Source: Bacteroidota bacterium (GTDB taxonomy: Bacteria; Bacteroidota; Bacteroidia; Chitinophagales; Chitinophagaceae). Taken from it: a DNA stretch of 64,000 nt. The stretch is taken from positions 1-64,000 of the forward strand of contig JABDDT010000005.1 in NCBI GenBank assembly GCA_013287475.1. Reading direction: 5' to 3'. Below, in pieces: positions 18,301 to 28,100 of this stretch (positions are counted from its first letter, which is position 1; each line of letters opens with the position of its first letter). The notes beneath the pieces were generated by a model. The model was not told the DNA's origin. It made no database searches and worked only from the letters and a program-made list of their open reading frames with translations. A program made the position numbers and the translations under genes.

Positions 18301-19824
18301 TATTGAAAAAACATGCACCGGATTTGGACTTGCAGAAGTTGTTCCATCTCCGAATGACCAGAAATAGGTTGCCAGTGTATCCTGGGAAATTGCAGTAAAC
18401 GTTGCCTGCACATCTGCACAATAAATCGCTGAGGGAATTAAGGTTGTATCAGCATGTATCTTTGCTGTTGGTTGTGCTGTATTAAAAGTTTCAGATATGG
18501 TTGAAGAACAACCATTGGAATTGACAATGGTAAGTGTCGGGGAAAACAAATTATTTGTCAGATAGGTAAAACTTGGATTTTGTAAATCAGAAGTGTCACC
18601 AGGATTACCGGTAAAATTCCAATGCCAGTTTGTAGCGCCCGAACTGGTGTCGGCGAAATTAACCGTCATTGGCGAAGAACAGCTGGTTCCTTTGTTAATT
18701 ATAAAAGGGCTGATATTCGGAGCTGCCAATACATTAATTATTTTTGTAACGGTATCGGGACAGGATCCAAAATTTTCATACATCGAAACCGTATATGCAC
18801 CCGCTGCGGCATAACTGTGACCATAGGTAATACCTATTCCACTTCCGCCGTCACCGAAAGTCCAGATTGGATTTGCACTTGGCGCAGGAGTGCTTTTGTT
18901 TATGAAAAGAATGGTATTTCCTGGGCAGTATGCAAAGTTTGTAGTAAAATCTGCATTGTAATTGGCCGCGTTGATCAATGCGGGTTTGGTAATCGTCGAA
19001 GAACAACCATAGGTATTTGAAACGACTAAACTGATATCATAATTCCCCTTTGTTGCATAAAGATGTGAGGGGTTAGTTTGTGTATTCGTACCTCCATCGC
19101 CGAATGTCCACAAATAACTTAAAGCGCCGGCACCTGTTGATGTATTATGAAATAACACAGGCTGATTCAGACTACATATGGCTGTTGAATCAACAAAAAA
19201 AGATGGAGACAATGCCGGGTAAACAGTCACCATATCCTGAATCTTAAAAGTGTTTATACAACCAAAACTATTTGTTGCAGTCAGGCTGACTGTATAAGTG
19301 CCGGGAAACTGATAAATATTGGAAACCGTACCTGATGTTGTGTTTTGCGAATTTCCATCTCCAAAATTCCAGATGGCTCCTGTAATGGTTCCGTCACCCG
19401 CGCTTAAAGTACTCGAAAAATCAACCAGCAGCGGTGAACATCCCACAGTATGATCAGCCGTGAAATTTATTGCAGGTTTTTTATAAACAGTTATATTCTT
19501 GGAAATGGTAGCTGTTTTGCCTCCATCGTTGATGGTTAGCGTAACCGTATATATCTGGCCTATGAAATAGGTCGCTGAGACCGGATTATTTTTTACGTTT
19601 GTAGTAATTCCGTTACCGTTACCGAAAATCCAGGTGTAGGTCGCTGTTGCGCTTGTGCCTGTCGAATTATTCGTAAAACTTACTGTTAAAGGTGAACAAC
19701 CGGAATTTACACTGGGTGTAAAATCAGCCACAAGCTGGGCCATTACAGGAGTTTTACCCGACAGCAATAAAATAATTGCCAACAGATAATATGATTTTCT
19801 ACCTGGAATAGTTCTCAGGGGCAT
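15337..19824 (-). CDS. Giant PKD-repeat surface protein with T9SS type B C-terminal sorting domain
   Basis: 1495 residues: signal peptide (ends VMA), then about a dozen PKD-like Ig modules recognised by W-x-FGDG variants (AIWNFGDGNSQ, YLWTFGDGGTN, YFWSFGDGTTS, YTWDFGDGTVI and others) along most of the chain, and a C-terminal ~90-residue gliding/CHU_C sorting domain (NAFSPNGDGNNDYFYP ... VYSRWGQLLYS ... GTVELLR). Exported through T9SS and anchored at the cell surface, probably as an adhesin or matrix protein. No catalytic domain is visible between repeats. PorP/SprF follows after 11 bases. The repeats differ too much for recent slippage. Confidence 0.92.
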   Translation of the reverse strand: MPLRTIPGRKSYYLLAIILLLSGKTPVMAQLVADFTPSVNSGCSPLTVSFTNNSTGTSATATYTWIFGNGNGITTNVKNNPVSATYFIGQIYTVTLTINDGGKTATISKNITVYKKPAINFTADHTVGCSPLLVDFSSTLSAGDGTITGAIWNFGDGNSQNTTSGTVSNIYQFPGTYTVSLTATNSFGCINTFKIQDMVTVYPALSPSFFVDSTAICSLNQPVLFHNTSTGAGALSYLWTFGDGGTNTQTNPSHLYATKGNYDISLVVSNTYGCSSTITKPALINAANYNADFTTNFAYCPGNTILFINKSTPAPSANPIWTFGDGGSGIGITYGHSYAAAGAYTVSMYENFGSCPDTVTKIINVLAAPNISPFIINKGTSCSSPMTVNFADTSSGATNWHWNFTGNPGDTSDLQNPSFTYLTNNLFSPTLTIVNSNGCSSTISETFNTAQPTAKIHADTTLIPSAIYCADVQATFTAISQDTLATYFWSFGDGTTSASPNPVHVFSIPGTYIINLSFTTIHGCSGGAFPSDTIIVYPKPHAIFNALDSLPCATNQLETFHNLDDSAAKFTWFYGDGKSDVNNNIYHTHLYQDSGSYNMTLIASSPGCKNDTSTITRYVKTTPIPTLTIVNNCDSDRLSVALTVAPPGGSQYIWSYGDGSPNDTDYVYIPTKNHHYPKGGVYAASVTVTYGTCIQTTGPVPVYVLSKQSPVLSSTKDTICASSTLPVVINGLDTNYQRKSAGSNTYYNIYKWQYNDGTLFNPSGGTNIKNSFAGNVSGLIAGKDSIRVIIKSGFFGCYDTSNYIPIHIIGPVAKFGDENQLCYHAPVIFTDSSQPVNGVPIILWQWNFGDGNSVTIPTGDTVQHMYALPGTYNPQLTVTDSNGCKATAKLSITQVLVYGAKANFYWKPTAITPGFPITFYNTSVKNTGVNYLWRISGSGATFTNPDSIVVTFPNVGTDTVTLIAFPTMAGTCIDSLVQPLQIQTISAPFTDSSYYYNNSSCPPLFVNFTAYPVNTTGLHWDFGDGKGTADNKITPKYEYDIPGTYIVSLTGYGANGISVISYDTIIVKGPFAKLYSTLDQACVPATDTLHATASYIGSYTWDFGDGTVITTQDSIAVHTYILPGLFTPALILTDSTGCQMSYKSDHQILMDTLFAALGPPVTLCGTGSISYGPHVVSFVADTLGYPLTYHWDFGTGAAGDTSNILNPTFVYTTPGDFVTALQVTSPVGCTAMAYDSIHVIGPFPMQHSPDTTICIGGLAILQSGGAFNYNWSPANTLNTKIGDSVIARPTVTTDYTVIGEDKYKCFLDTANIKVTVDSLPVVTIPPPEPVLAGSDVQIDPTVSADVVSWAWSPPTYLSCTDCASPVSTPLAPTTYTVTVTTAAGCTSSTSVNIRLLCLQSGVYMANAFSPNGDGNNDYFYPTGSGVKVVKSFQVYSRWGQLLYSRTDFPPNDKKYGWDGNLNGIQQPADTYVYVTEMICFTGENFVLKGTVELLR

Positions 19825-20241
19825 TTATCGGTTTTTAGGATCAAGGATATTCGTCTACGATATACTAAAATGAAACGAAAAATGGAGGCATATATTTTAG
19901 CATGAAACGATTCCCATTTCGGGAATAAAGGGAATTTTGAGAAAGGGGAAAAAATTCCGCAAACCCTTTATACATAAGCATTTTACACTCTTTGAAAATC
20001 GCTATATAAAAACCCTTACTTAAAGTTATAATCAGTGATAAAGCAGGATGTCAAAATATTATTTCATTGTAAAAAAGAAATGAAATAAATACACCGTTTC
20101 ATGTTTGAAAATTATGAGAATCATTCAATAAAGGCAATCGGTCTAAAGAGGTTGCGTTTTTTCATCAAGAGTATTATTAAAGTAATGGAGGAGCTTTAAT
20201 TAGCAGGTATTTAGTATTTTACCAGTTATTCATTATATCAC
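19825..20241. other. Divergent intergenic region
   Basis: 417 bases between the PKD gene and the cytochrome gene, transcribed away from each other, so it must hold both promoters. It is AT-rich, with G/A-rich patches (19915-19955), but I find no exact TAnnTTTG box, convincing hairpin or small gene. Confidence 0.4.
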
Positions 20242-22473
20242 ATGCTGATAAGGCGGAATTTTACAATATTAATTATTTTGATTTTTATTGTATCAGGGTC
20301 TCTCTTCATACAACAATGTAAGCCAAATGAATCCCGGTTTTCATCAGAAACAGTTGTAAATGCTTTTGTAGGTGAGCAATATTGCAAGAATTGCCATGCG
20401 GCGGAATACAATGCATGGTCGGGTTCGGGACATTTCAAAGCCATGATGCCAGCTAATGATTCCACGGTAGCCGGCGATTTCAATAACCGGAAACTGGTGG
20501 CAAACGGTATTTCATCCCGTTTTTTTAAAAAGGATGGAAAATTTTATATCAACACTGATGGAGAAGACGGTAGTAACCAGGATTTTGAAATCAAATACAC
20601 ATTTGGATATTATCCACTTCAACAATATCTGGTAGAATTTCCAGGAGGAAGAATGCAGTCGACCCGAGCAAGCTGGGACGTGAAAAATAAAAAATGGTTT
20701 TATCAATATGCCGGGCAAAAAATTCCTGCGCATAACTGGTTACACTGGACTGGCAATGCAGCTAACTGGAACACCATGTGCGCCAGCTGTCACAGTACCA
20801 ATCTTCAAAAAAATTACAATTCAGATTCCGACGTATACCATACATCGTTTAGCAGAATCAATGTAAGTTGTGAAACCTGTCATGGTGCCGGCAAACTGCA
20901 TATTGAGTATATAAATGGAGAAAAATATAAAAGTGGAAAAAAAGTTACAGGGTCATTCCTTTTGCTCCCAAAAAAAGGAGGACAAATTGCAGAAATAGAT
21001 GCCTGTGCTATATGTCATGCACGAAGATCTGAACTCAGTCCCAACCAGATTCCCGGTGCTCCACTATTGGATAATTATATTCCTGAAATTCCGACAACAG
21101 ACCATTTTTATGCTGATGGTCAGGCAAATGACGAAGATTATAATTATACTTCTTTTACTGAAAGTAAAATGTTCCGTCAGGGTGTACGATGCAGTAATTG
21201 TCATGAACCACATCTGGCCAAACTCAAATTCGAAGGCAACGTTCTATGTACACAGTGTCATGCCAGTACATACGATTCTTATGCGCATTCATTCCACGGC
21301 ATGGGAACACCAGGATCTGAATGTAAAAATTGCCATATGCCGGGGAAGATTTATATGGGCAACGATTTCAGATATGATCATACATTCAGAGTTCCAAGAC
21401 CTGATCTTTCAGTAATTTATGGAACACCCAATGCCTGTAACAACTGCCACAAGGACAAATCCCCTCAATGGGCAGCCGATGCAATAATTAAGCGGTATGG
21501 TCCAGTACGGAAATATCATTTTGCTGAGGACCTAATTCCCGGAAGCCAGCTCAAAGAGAATAGTGAAGCACATCTTATCAAATTATTGAAGGACACATCT
21601 GTTCCTGATATCATCAAGGCCGCATCCGCCAATTACCTTGGTAAAATTCAAACAGGTAATAGTCTGAATGCATTATTGAATTGCCTGAATATGCCGGATG
21701 CACATATCCGGTATCGCGCCCTGATCAGTCTTGCCGCCTTCCCTCCGGAGAAATGGATGTATGCTGCCGGCCCATTACTTCAGGATTCTATAAAAGCAGT
21801 ACGAATAGCGGCTGCGGAATTGTACCTTCCCCTTCCTTCCAACCAGGTTCCTCCTGATTATTATACTGCATATATTAAAGCCAAATCAGAGTTAGAATCC
21901 TATACATTGTATCAGTCTGATTTTGCAATTGGCGATGTTATGATTGGAGATTATTACATTAAACAAAACAATTATGCCAACGCTGTTAAATATTACAGGC
22001 GCGGATTGAAAAAAGATTCTCTGATGAATTATGCCAGGCTTAACCTTTCTGTCGCCTATAATCTTTCCGGTCAAAATGACCAGGCTTTACAGGTCCTGAA
22101 AGATGCTGTGAAAGTGGATCAGAAAAATGAAAGGATTTATTTTAATCTGGCCCTGCTATATAATGAAATGGGCAATCCTTCAGATGCTGCCAAATCCCTT
22201 GCGAAAGCAGTTGAACTTAAATCTGTAAATCCCAGGGTTTATTACAACTTCGGACTCTTACTACAGCAGGAAGGTAAAAACAATCAGGCTATTGATATCT
22301 ATAAAAAAGGTTTGCATATCGCGCCGGAAGATGCCTCGCTGAATTATACCCTGGCTTTGTTACTGCTGCAAACCGGGAAAATCGAAGAAGCGAAAATACC
22401 GGCTTCGGTTCTCAAAAAATACTTTCCGGATAATCCGGATTATCAGAAAATATTTCAATATCTAAAGCTTTAA
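20242..22473 (+). CDS. Octaheme c-type cytochrome fused to HEAT and TPR repeats
   Basis: 743 residues with eight CXXCH haem-binding motifs (CKNCH at about 48, then CASCH, CETCH, CAICH, CSNCH, CTQCH, CKNCH, CNNCH) within the first ~400 residues. An N-terminal membrane/signal segment ends in FIQQC, possibly a lipoprotein Cys. The motif Y..W..SGHFKAM after haem 1 is typical of c554-like cytochromes. Residues about 455-530 form HEAT-like repeats and the last ~200 are TPRs (YFNLALLYNEMGNPSDAAKSL). Probably a periplasmic or outer-membrane electron-transfer protein. It has no partner oxidoreductase nearby, so the electron donor and acceptor are unknown. Monocistronic. Confidence 0.88.
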   Translation: MLIRRNFTILIILIFIVSGSLFIQQCKPNESRFSSETVVNAFVGEQYCKNCHAAEYNAWSGSGHFKAMMPANDSTVAGDFNNRKLVANGISSRFFKKDGKFYINTDGEDGSNQDFEIKYTFGYYPLQQYLVEFPGGRMQSTRASWDVKNKKWFYQYAGQKIPAHNWLHWTGNAANWNTMCASCHSTNLQKNYNSDSDVYHTSFSRINVSCETCHGAGKLHIEYINGEKYKSGKKVTGSFLLLPKKGGQIAEIDACAICHARRSELSPNQIPGAPLLDNYIPEIPTTDHFYADGQANDEDYNYTSFTESKMFRQGVRCSNCHEPHLAKLKFEGNVLCTQCHASTYDSYAHSFHGMGTPGSECKNCHMPGKIYMGNDFRYDHTFRVPRPDLSVIYGTPNACNNCHKDKSPQWAADAIIKRYGPVRKYHFAEDLIPGSQLKENSEAHLIKLLKDTSVPDIIKAASANYLGKIQTGNSLNALLNCLNMPDAHIRYRALISLAAFPPEKWMYAAGPLLQDSIKAVRIAAAELYLPLPSNQVPPDYYTAYIKAKSELESYTLYQSDFAIGDVMIGDYYIKQNNYANAVKYYRRGLKKDSLMNYARLNLSVAYNLSGQNDQALQVLKDAVKVDQKNERIYFNLALLYNEMGNPSDAAKSLAKAVELKSVNPRVYYNFGLLLQQEGKNNQAIDIYKKGLHIAPEDASLNYTLALLLLQTGKIEEAKIPASVLKKYFPDNPDYQKIFQYLKL

Positions 22474-22487
22474 CTGGCTAATTTTTG

Positions 22488-22558
22488 TTGCCCGACGAGG
22501 ATTCGAACCTCGACAAACAGAATCAAAATCTGTCGTACTACCTTTATACTATCGGGCA
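22488..22558 (-). tRNA. tRNA-Gln (anticodon TTG)
   Basis: 71-nt cloverleaf with acceptor TGCCCGA/TCGGGCA, anticodon stem ACAGA/TCTGT around TTTTGAT (anticodon TTG, codon CAA) and T arm GGTTCGAATCC. Its body is nearly identical to the CTG isoacceptor 14 kb upstream, so the two are probably duplicates. It has its own -7 box and lies downstream of tyrS on the same strand. Confidence 0.93.
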
Positions 22559-22576
22559 AAATGAATGAACAGGCCG

Positions 22577-22584
22577 CAAAAATA
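22577..22584 (-). promoter_or_regulatory. -7 promoter box of tRNA-Gln(TTG)
   Basis: TATTTTTG on the minus strand (TAnnTTTG), 18 bases before the tRNA 5' end. Confidence 0.5.
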
Positions 22585-22628
22585 AGGTTTTTTAAAATGT
22601 GAGGAATAATTAGCAGAAATCACCTTAA

Positions 22629-23903
22629 TTATTTCGCTTCTACTAAATAAAAATTCTTTTTGCCTTTTTGAATGAGAATATATTTTTCATGAAGAAGATG
22701 CTCTGTTCCGATAATGAATTGAATATTGTCTACTTTATTCCTGTTAATACTGACACCGCCATTTTGAATCATTTTTCTTGCTTCGCCTTTACTTGGTAGA
22801 ATTCCGGTCTCTGCAAGAAAGCGCACCAGGTCTACACCCTGCAGGATTTCACTTTTGGCATATATGGATTTCACGATACCTTCCAGCGAGTGTAAATCCT
22901 GTTCACTCAGGTTTTCAGAGGCCTCTGTTTGATTAAATAATTTCCCGGTAGTCATGAGTGCCTGTTCATATTCTGACTGACCGTGAATAAAAACAGTTAC
23001 TTCCTTCGCAAGCGCTTTTTGAAGTAATCTTCCTGAAGGATTTGCAATATGCTTTTCCATTAACGATCCTATTTCTTCACGGGTTAAGAAAGTAAAAATT
23101 TTAATCCATTTTTCTGCATCATCATCCGCCGCATTCAGCCAGAACTGATAGAACTGGTAAGAAGATGTTTTAGAAGGATCAAGCCATATATTTCCTTTTT
23201 CAGTCTTACCAAATTTCCCACCGTCTGCCCTGGTTAAAAGAGGACAGGTAAATGCAAATGCTTCTCCTCCGGATTTACGCCGGATCAGTTCAGTACCCGT
23301 TGTAATATTTCCCCACTGGTCACTGCCGCCCATTTGAAGTTTGCAATTCCGGTTTTTGAATAACCAGTAAAAATCATATCCCTGAACAAGCTGATAAGAA
23401 AATTCCGTGAAGCTCATTCCGGATATTCCATCCAGCCTTTTCTTCACACTGTCTTTCGCCATCATGTAATTGACCGTAATATGCTTTCCAACGTCCCGGA
23501 TGAAATCAAGAAAATGCATTTCCCTGAACCATTCGTAATTATTAACCATCTCCGCGGCATTAGGAATAGCTTGATTAAAATCAAGATATTTCTCCAGCTG
23601 TTTACGTATGCACTGCAGGTTATGCTTCAGGGTGGATTCATCCAGCAGATTCCTTTCCTCAGATTTACCACTGGGATCTCCGACCATGCCGGTTGCACCG
23701 CCAAGCAGCGCAAATGGCTTATGACCTGCCTTTTGAAGATGTACCAAAAGCAAAATAGGCACAAGACTTCCGATGTGCAGGCTGTCTGCTGTTGGATCAA
23801 AACCGATATACCCTGATGTCATTTCCCTGGAAAGTTGTTCTTCCGTACCGGGCATGATATCCTGGATCAAGCCCCGCCATTTAAGTTCAGCGATAAGCGA
23901 CAT
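22629..23903 (-). CDS. tyrS: Tyrosyl-tRNA synthetase
   Basis: Charges tRNA-Tyr. 424 residues with the class I HIGH-like signature HIGSL (after IGFDPTADSL), the tyrosine/tRNA-binding GGSDQWGNITTG, a KFGKT signature in place of KMSKS, and a C-terminal S4 RNA-binding domain (GILPSKGEARKMIQNGGVSINR). Full length for the bacterial enzyme. The gene is divergent from the PorV-like gene across 91 bases. tRNA-Gln lies just downstream but has its own promoter. I see no T-box. Confidence 0.95.
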   Translation of the reverse strand: MSLIAELKWRGLIQDIMPGTEEQLSREMTSGYIGFDPTADSLHIGSLVPILLLVHLQKAGHKPFALLGGATGMVGDPSGKSEERNLLDESTLKHNLQCIRKQLEKYLDFNQAIPNAAEMVNNYEWFREMHFLDFIRDVGKHITVNYMMAKDSVKKRLDGISGMSFTEFSYQLVQGYDFYWLFKNRNCKLQMGGSDQWGNITTGTELIRRKSGGEAFAFTCPLLTRADGGKFGKTEKGNIWLDPSKTSSYQFYQFWLNAADDDAEKWIKIFTFLTREEIGSLMEKHIANPSGRLLQKALAKEVTVFIHGQSEYEQALMTTGKLFNQTEASENLSEQDLHSLEGIVKSIYAKSEILQGVDLVRFLAETGILPSKGEARKMIQNGGVSINRNKVDNIQFIIGTEHLLHEKYILIQKGKKNFYLVEAK

Positions 23904-23994
23904 AATTGTTCTGGGGAATTTTGGTAAAAGTAAGGGATATTCGCATCCTGAAAACGTCGCAATATTCTGAATAAAAACGCGTTAGAATTAGTTT

Positions 23995-25140
23995 ATGGTA
24001 TCGACTTCAGTAGCCCGAAGAATCAGAACCTGCTGCCCCCTGTCCCTGTTGTTGCTGATACTTTTTTGCAACCGGTCTATGGGCCAATTTGCCAAATATT
24101 CCAATGAATTTTTGAATATAGGCGCAGGTGCGAGAGGAATGTCAATGGGGAATGCCCAGGTAGCATCTGTAACAGACGGTACAGGCGGCTACTGGAATCC
24201 GGCAGCGCTGGCAGATATCAGAACAAGCCCTCAGCTGAATCTTATGCACGCAGAATACTTCGCGGGCATTGGAAAATATGATTTCGCAAGTCTCGTTTTG
24301 CCCCTGAAAGATAATAAACGGACCTTAGGTCTTACCCTGCTTCGTTTTGCTGTAGATGATATTCCGAATACAGTATTTCTGGTACAGCCCGATGGGAGCA
24401 TCGACTTTAGTAATATCACCACTTTTTCATCTGCTGATTATGCGTTCCTGATTTCACTTGCACAACAGGTAGACTGGTTCAAAAATACCAAAACGAATTT
24501 TGGTATTAATGCAAAAATCATTCACCGCATTGCAGGTGGCTTTACCCAATCCTGGGGATTTGGTTTTGATGCAGCTATGCAGATGGTTGGTGACCGCTGG
24601 AAACTAGGAATTGTAGCCAAAGACGTGACAACCACATTCAATGCCTGGTCGTATAATATAAGTACGGAATGGCGGGAAGTGTTTTATGCCACTTCAAATG
24701 ATATTCCTTCAAATTCCATTGAGTTAACAGCGCCACAGTTAATTCCGGGATTCAGTTATAATTTTCCTATCAATAAGAAAATTAGTCTGCTTGCAGAAGC
24801 AGATTTTGATATCACTTTCGACGGTAAACGGAATACTGTTATCAGCTCAAATCCCATAAGTATTGATCCGAAAATGGGATTGGAATTATCATACAATAAT
24901 GTTTTTTTTGTAAGAGGGGGAATCAACAATTTTCAGCAGACCCTGGATGACCGGGATACTACGAACCAAAAGAAAATTTGGATTTACCAGCCCTCAATTG
25001 GTGCGGGTTTTAAAGTCGGGGATGTCGAAGTTGATTATGCATTTACTAATCTGGCCAATCAGTCAAACCCATTATATACAAATGTCTTTTCATTAAAAGT
25101 TGATCTGGTAGATATGAAAAAGAAACCAGTAAAAAAGTAA
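23995..25140 (+). CDS. PorV-like outer-membrane barrel of the type IX system (PorV2 type)
   Basis: 381 residues with a signal peptide (ends SMG), then FLNIGAGARGMSMGNAQVASVTDGTGGYWNPAALA, the start typical of PorV/PorQ-family 14-strand barrels. In the T9SS attachment complex PorV shuttles cargo to the sortase PorU. The C-terminus ends in a basic KKKPVKK tail after a last barrel strand (VFSLKVDLVDM). It lies 27 bases upstream of a PorU-like sortase, the same pairing as the complex partners. The family resembles the group called PorV2, rather than PorV itself. That distinction is from memory of family names and should be tested. Confidence 0.82.
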   Translation: MVSTSVARRIRTCCPLSLLLLILFCNRSMGQFAKYSNEFLNIGAGARGMSMGNAQVASVTDGTGGYWNPAALADIRTSPQLNLMHAEYFAGIGKYDFASLVLPLKDNKRTLGLTLLRFAVDDIPNTVFLVQPDGSIDFSNITTFSSADYAFLISLAQQVDWFKNTKTNFGINAKIIHRIAGGFTQSWGFGFDAAMQMVGDRWKLGIVAKDVTTTFNAWSYNISTEWREVFYATSNDIPSNSIELTAPQLIPGFSYNFPINKKISLLAEADFDITFDGKRNTVISSNPISIDPKMGLELSYNNVFFVRGGINNFQQTLDDRDTTNQKKIWIYQPSIGAGFKVGDVEVDYAFTNLANQSNPLYTNVFSLKVDLVDMKKKPVKK

Positions 25141-25167
25141 ATCCGTCGCAGATAAACCAAACCGACC

Positions 25168-28100
25168 ATGAAGAAAATTTTTACTCTGATTTTAATCCTG
25201 ATTGCCGGAAGTGCCGTAGCACAACCGTACAACAATGAATGGATTGACTTCAGTAAAACATATTATAAATTCAAGGTTACTGCTGATGGGCTTTACCGAA
25301 TCCCTGCTTCCGTACTCGCTGGCGCAGGATTATCTGCAGCCGATGCTAAAGATTTTCAATTGTTCCGCAATGGTGTCGAAATACCAATCTATACTTCAGT
25401 AAGCAGTGGACCTTTTTCACCGACAGATTATATCGAATTCTGGGGCAGAATGAATGATGGAGTTGCTGATAAACCGCTCTACCGAAGTCCCGCTTACCAG
25501 CATACTACAAAATGGAGCCTTCAATCAGATACAGCCGTTTATTTTCTAACACTCAATCCAGGAGGAACTCCTTTTCACTATAATACCCTGACAAACGACA
25601 CAACCTCGAATGTACTTCCGGTACAACCTTATTTCATATACACAACGGGCACCTACTTTCATTCCCAGATAAACCCGGGACTTGCTTACGTACTGGAACA
25701 ATATATCTACTCATCATCATACGATGTAGGAGAGTTCTGGAGTTCTGATTTTTCATCACAAGGCTCCCCGGTCTCAGATAATCAGAACAATCTTTTTATT
25801 TATAATGCCGGGCCTTCTGCCAATTTAAAATTTGGCGCAGCGGGTTGTTCAGATACACTCCGTAATATTCAGGTGAAAGTAAATAATGTTCTGTTCAAGG
25901 ATACCGCGCTGAATAGTTTCAATGATATTGTGAGTAACGTGACAGTACCCCTGACATCGCTTAACACTGCGACTACTAATTTTCAGTTTATCAATAATTC
26001 ACAAGCGGTTACTTATGCCGACCGGCTTGTTATTTCTTTCTACGAACTTACTTACCCCCGTCAATTTAATTTCAGTGGCCTGCCTAATTTTCCTTTCCAG
26101 CTGCCGGCAAATGCAAGTGGATATTTTTTGAAGATTACCAATTTTAATCAGGGAAGTGCAATACCAGTCTTATATGACCAGACAACGGGACAAAGATTTA
26201 TTGCAATATCTTCTGCAGGAACCCTGACTTTTGAACTTCCCGGCTCTGGCTCAGGCAGGAATCTTGTGTTGGTTAGTCAGGACCCCTCAAATATCAATAC
26301 CGTTAACTCGCTTACAAAAAAGAATTTCATTTCATATGCCGACCCTTTAAACCAGGGAAACTATCTGATCATCAGTAATTCGGTCCTTTATACGGGCACT
26401 CATGGAAATAATCCCGTTGTGGATTATAAGACTTACAGGACATCTGCAGCCGGTGGCTCTTTCAACGCTCAGGTGATGGATATCGATGAGTTGACTGATC
26501 AGTTTGCATTTGGTATCCAGAAACACCCGCTTGCCATCAAGAATTTTATAAACTTCGCAAGAATTAATTATGGACAAAAACCAGCATTTGTTATTCTGAT
26601 AGGTCGTGGTATGGATTATGCCGAATATCGGACAAACCAGGGAGATCCCAACGACGAACTGCTTAACCTGGTTCCTACATTTGGTTATCCCGCATCTGAT
26701 GCCATGCTTGCATCGGCAGATGGTATGGGTTCTGTCAACCTGATTCCAATCGGAAGATTAGGAGCTGTTAAAGGGTTGGAAGTTGAAAATTACCTTGCTA
26801 AAATAAAAGACTATGAATCGGTCCAGCAAACAAATCCAAACACTTTTGCAGGAAGGGCCTGGAGAAAAAACATCATTCATGTAACAGGCGCAACCGATCC
26901 CTTCCTTGAAACTGTTCTTTGCAATTACATGTCTTATTATCAGCAAACTATTTCAGATACATTATTCGGAGGAAATGTTTTCCGGTTCTGTAGTTCAACA
27001 GTAGATCAGAACAACCAGGTATCCAGTACATTGTTTCCGAATTTATTCAGCAATGGGATCGGCATGCTTACCTATTTCGGCCACTCTTCATCCTCTACCC
27101 TGGGCTTCAATCTGGATGATCCCAGCATATACACCAATCAGTCAAAGTATCCGGTCATGTATGTGAATGGATGCTATGCCGGTAACTATTTTACTTTTGA
27201 TCCGAGCCGTCTGGGTACAGGAAAAACCCTATCCGAAAATTATGTATTTATACCAAATAAAGGAGCCGTTGCATTTGTAGCCAGTTCTCATTACGGAGTA
27301 GTAAATTATCTGAATATTCTTCTTACTGACATGTATAATTTAATAGATAACGCCGATTATGGAAAAAGTATCGGTACTATCGAAGAGGATGCAGGTAAAC
27401 AAGTGCTAAATGCCCTGCCTACGGATTTTTATGCACGCTGTCAGACAGAACAAATGGGCATCCAGGGTGATCCTGCTATTACACTGAGTGATGAAAAATT
27501 ACCTGACTATGATGTCGAAGCTTCTACTGTCATAATTAGTCCCACCTTTATTTCAGTCGCTGATAATAATTTTAGCGTGGGAGCAACTTTTTACAATCTG
27601 GGAAAAGCAGTTTCTGATTCAATCACTGTGCTGATCACCAGGAAGTTTCCGGATGGATCTACAGCTGTAGTACTGAGAAAAAGAATTCCGGGTATCCGTT
27701 ATACCGATTCTGTACGCGTTTCGGTACCTATAGTGGCAACCCGTGATAAGGGACAGAATTATATAACTGTAACTATAAATGCAGATAATAATGTTTCGGA
27801 AGTAACATTGGCAAATAACACGGTCACTGTGCCGATTTTTATTTACCAGGATGAACTTACGCCCATTTATCCTTTCAACTTTGCAATTATAAATACGCCT
27901 TTTCAAAAAGTATATGCATCCACCGCAAATCCATTTGCTCCGCTTACACAGTATGTGATGCAAATGGACACGACAGAAGCTTTCAATTCTCCGGCAAAAA
28001 TCAACAAATTTATAAACTCTATAGGTGGGGTATTTGAGTTTGATCCTGGAATTAAATATATGGATAGCACAGTATATTACTGGAGAACTTCCATAGTACC

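Noticed and set aside
22488-23903. T-box or amino-acid riboswitch before tyrS
   Set aside because: The 91-base divergent spacer is too short and has no T-box features, and T-boxes are not expected in Bacteroidota.
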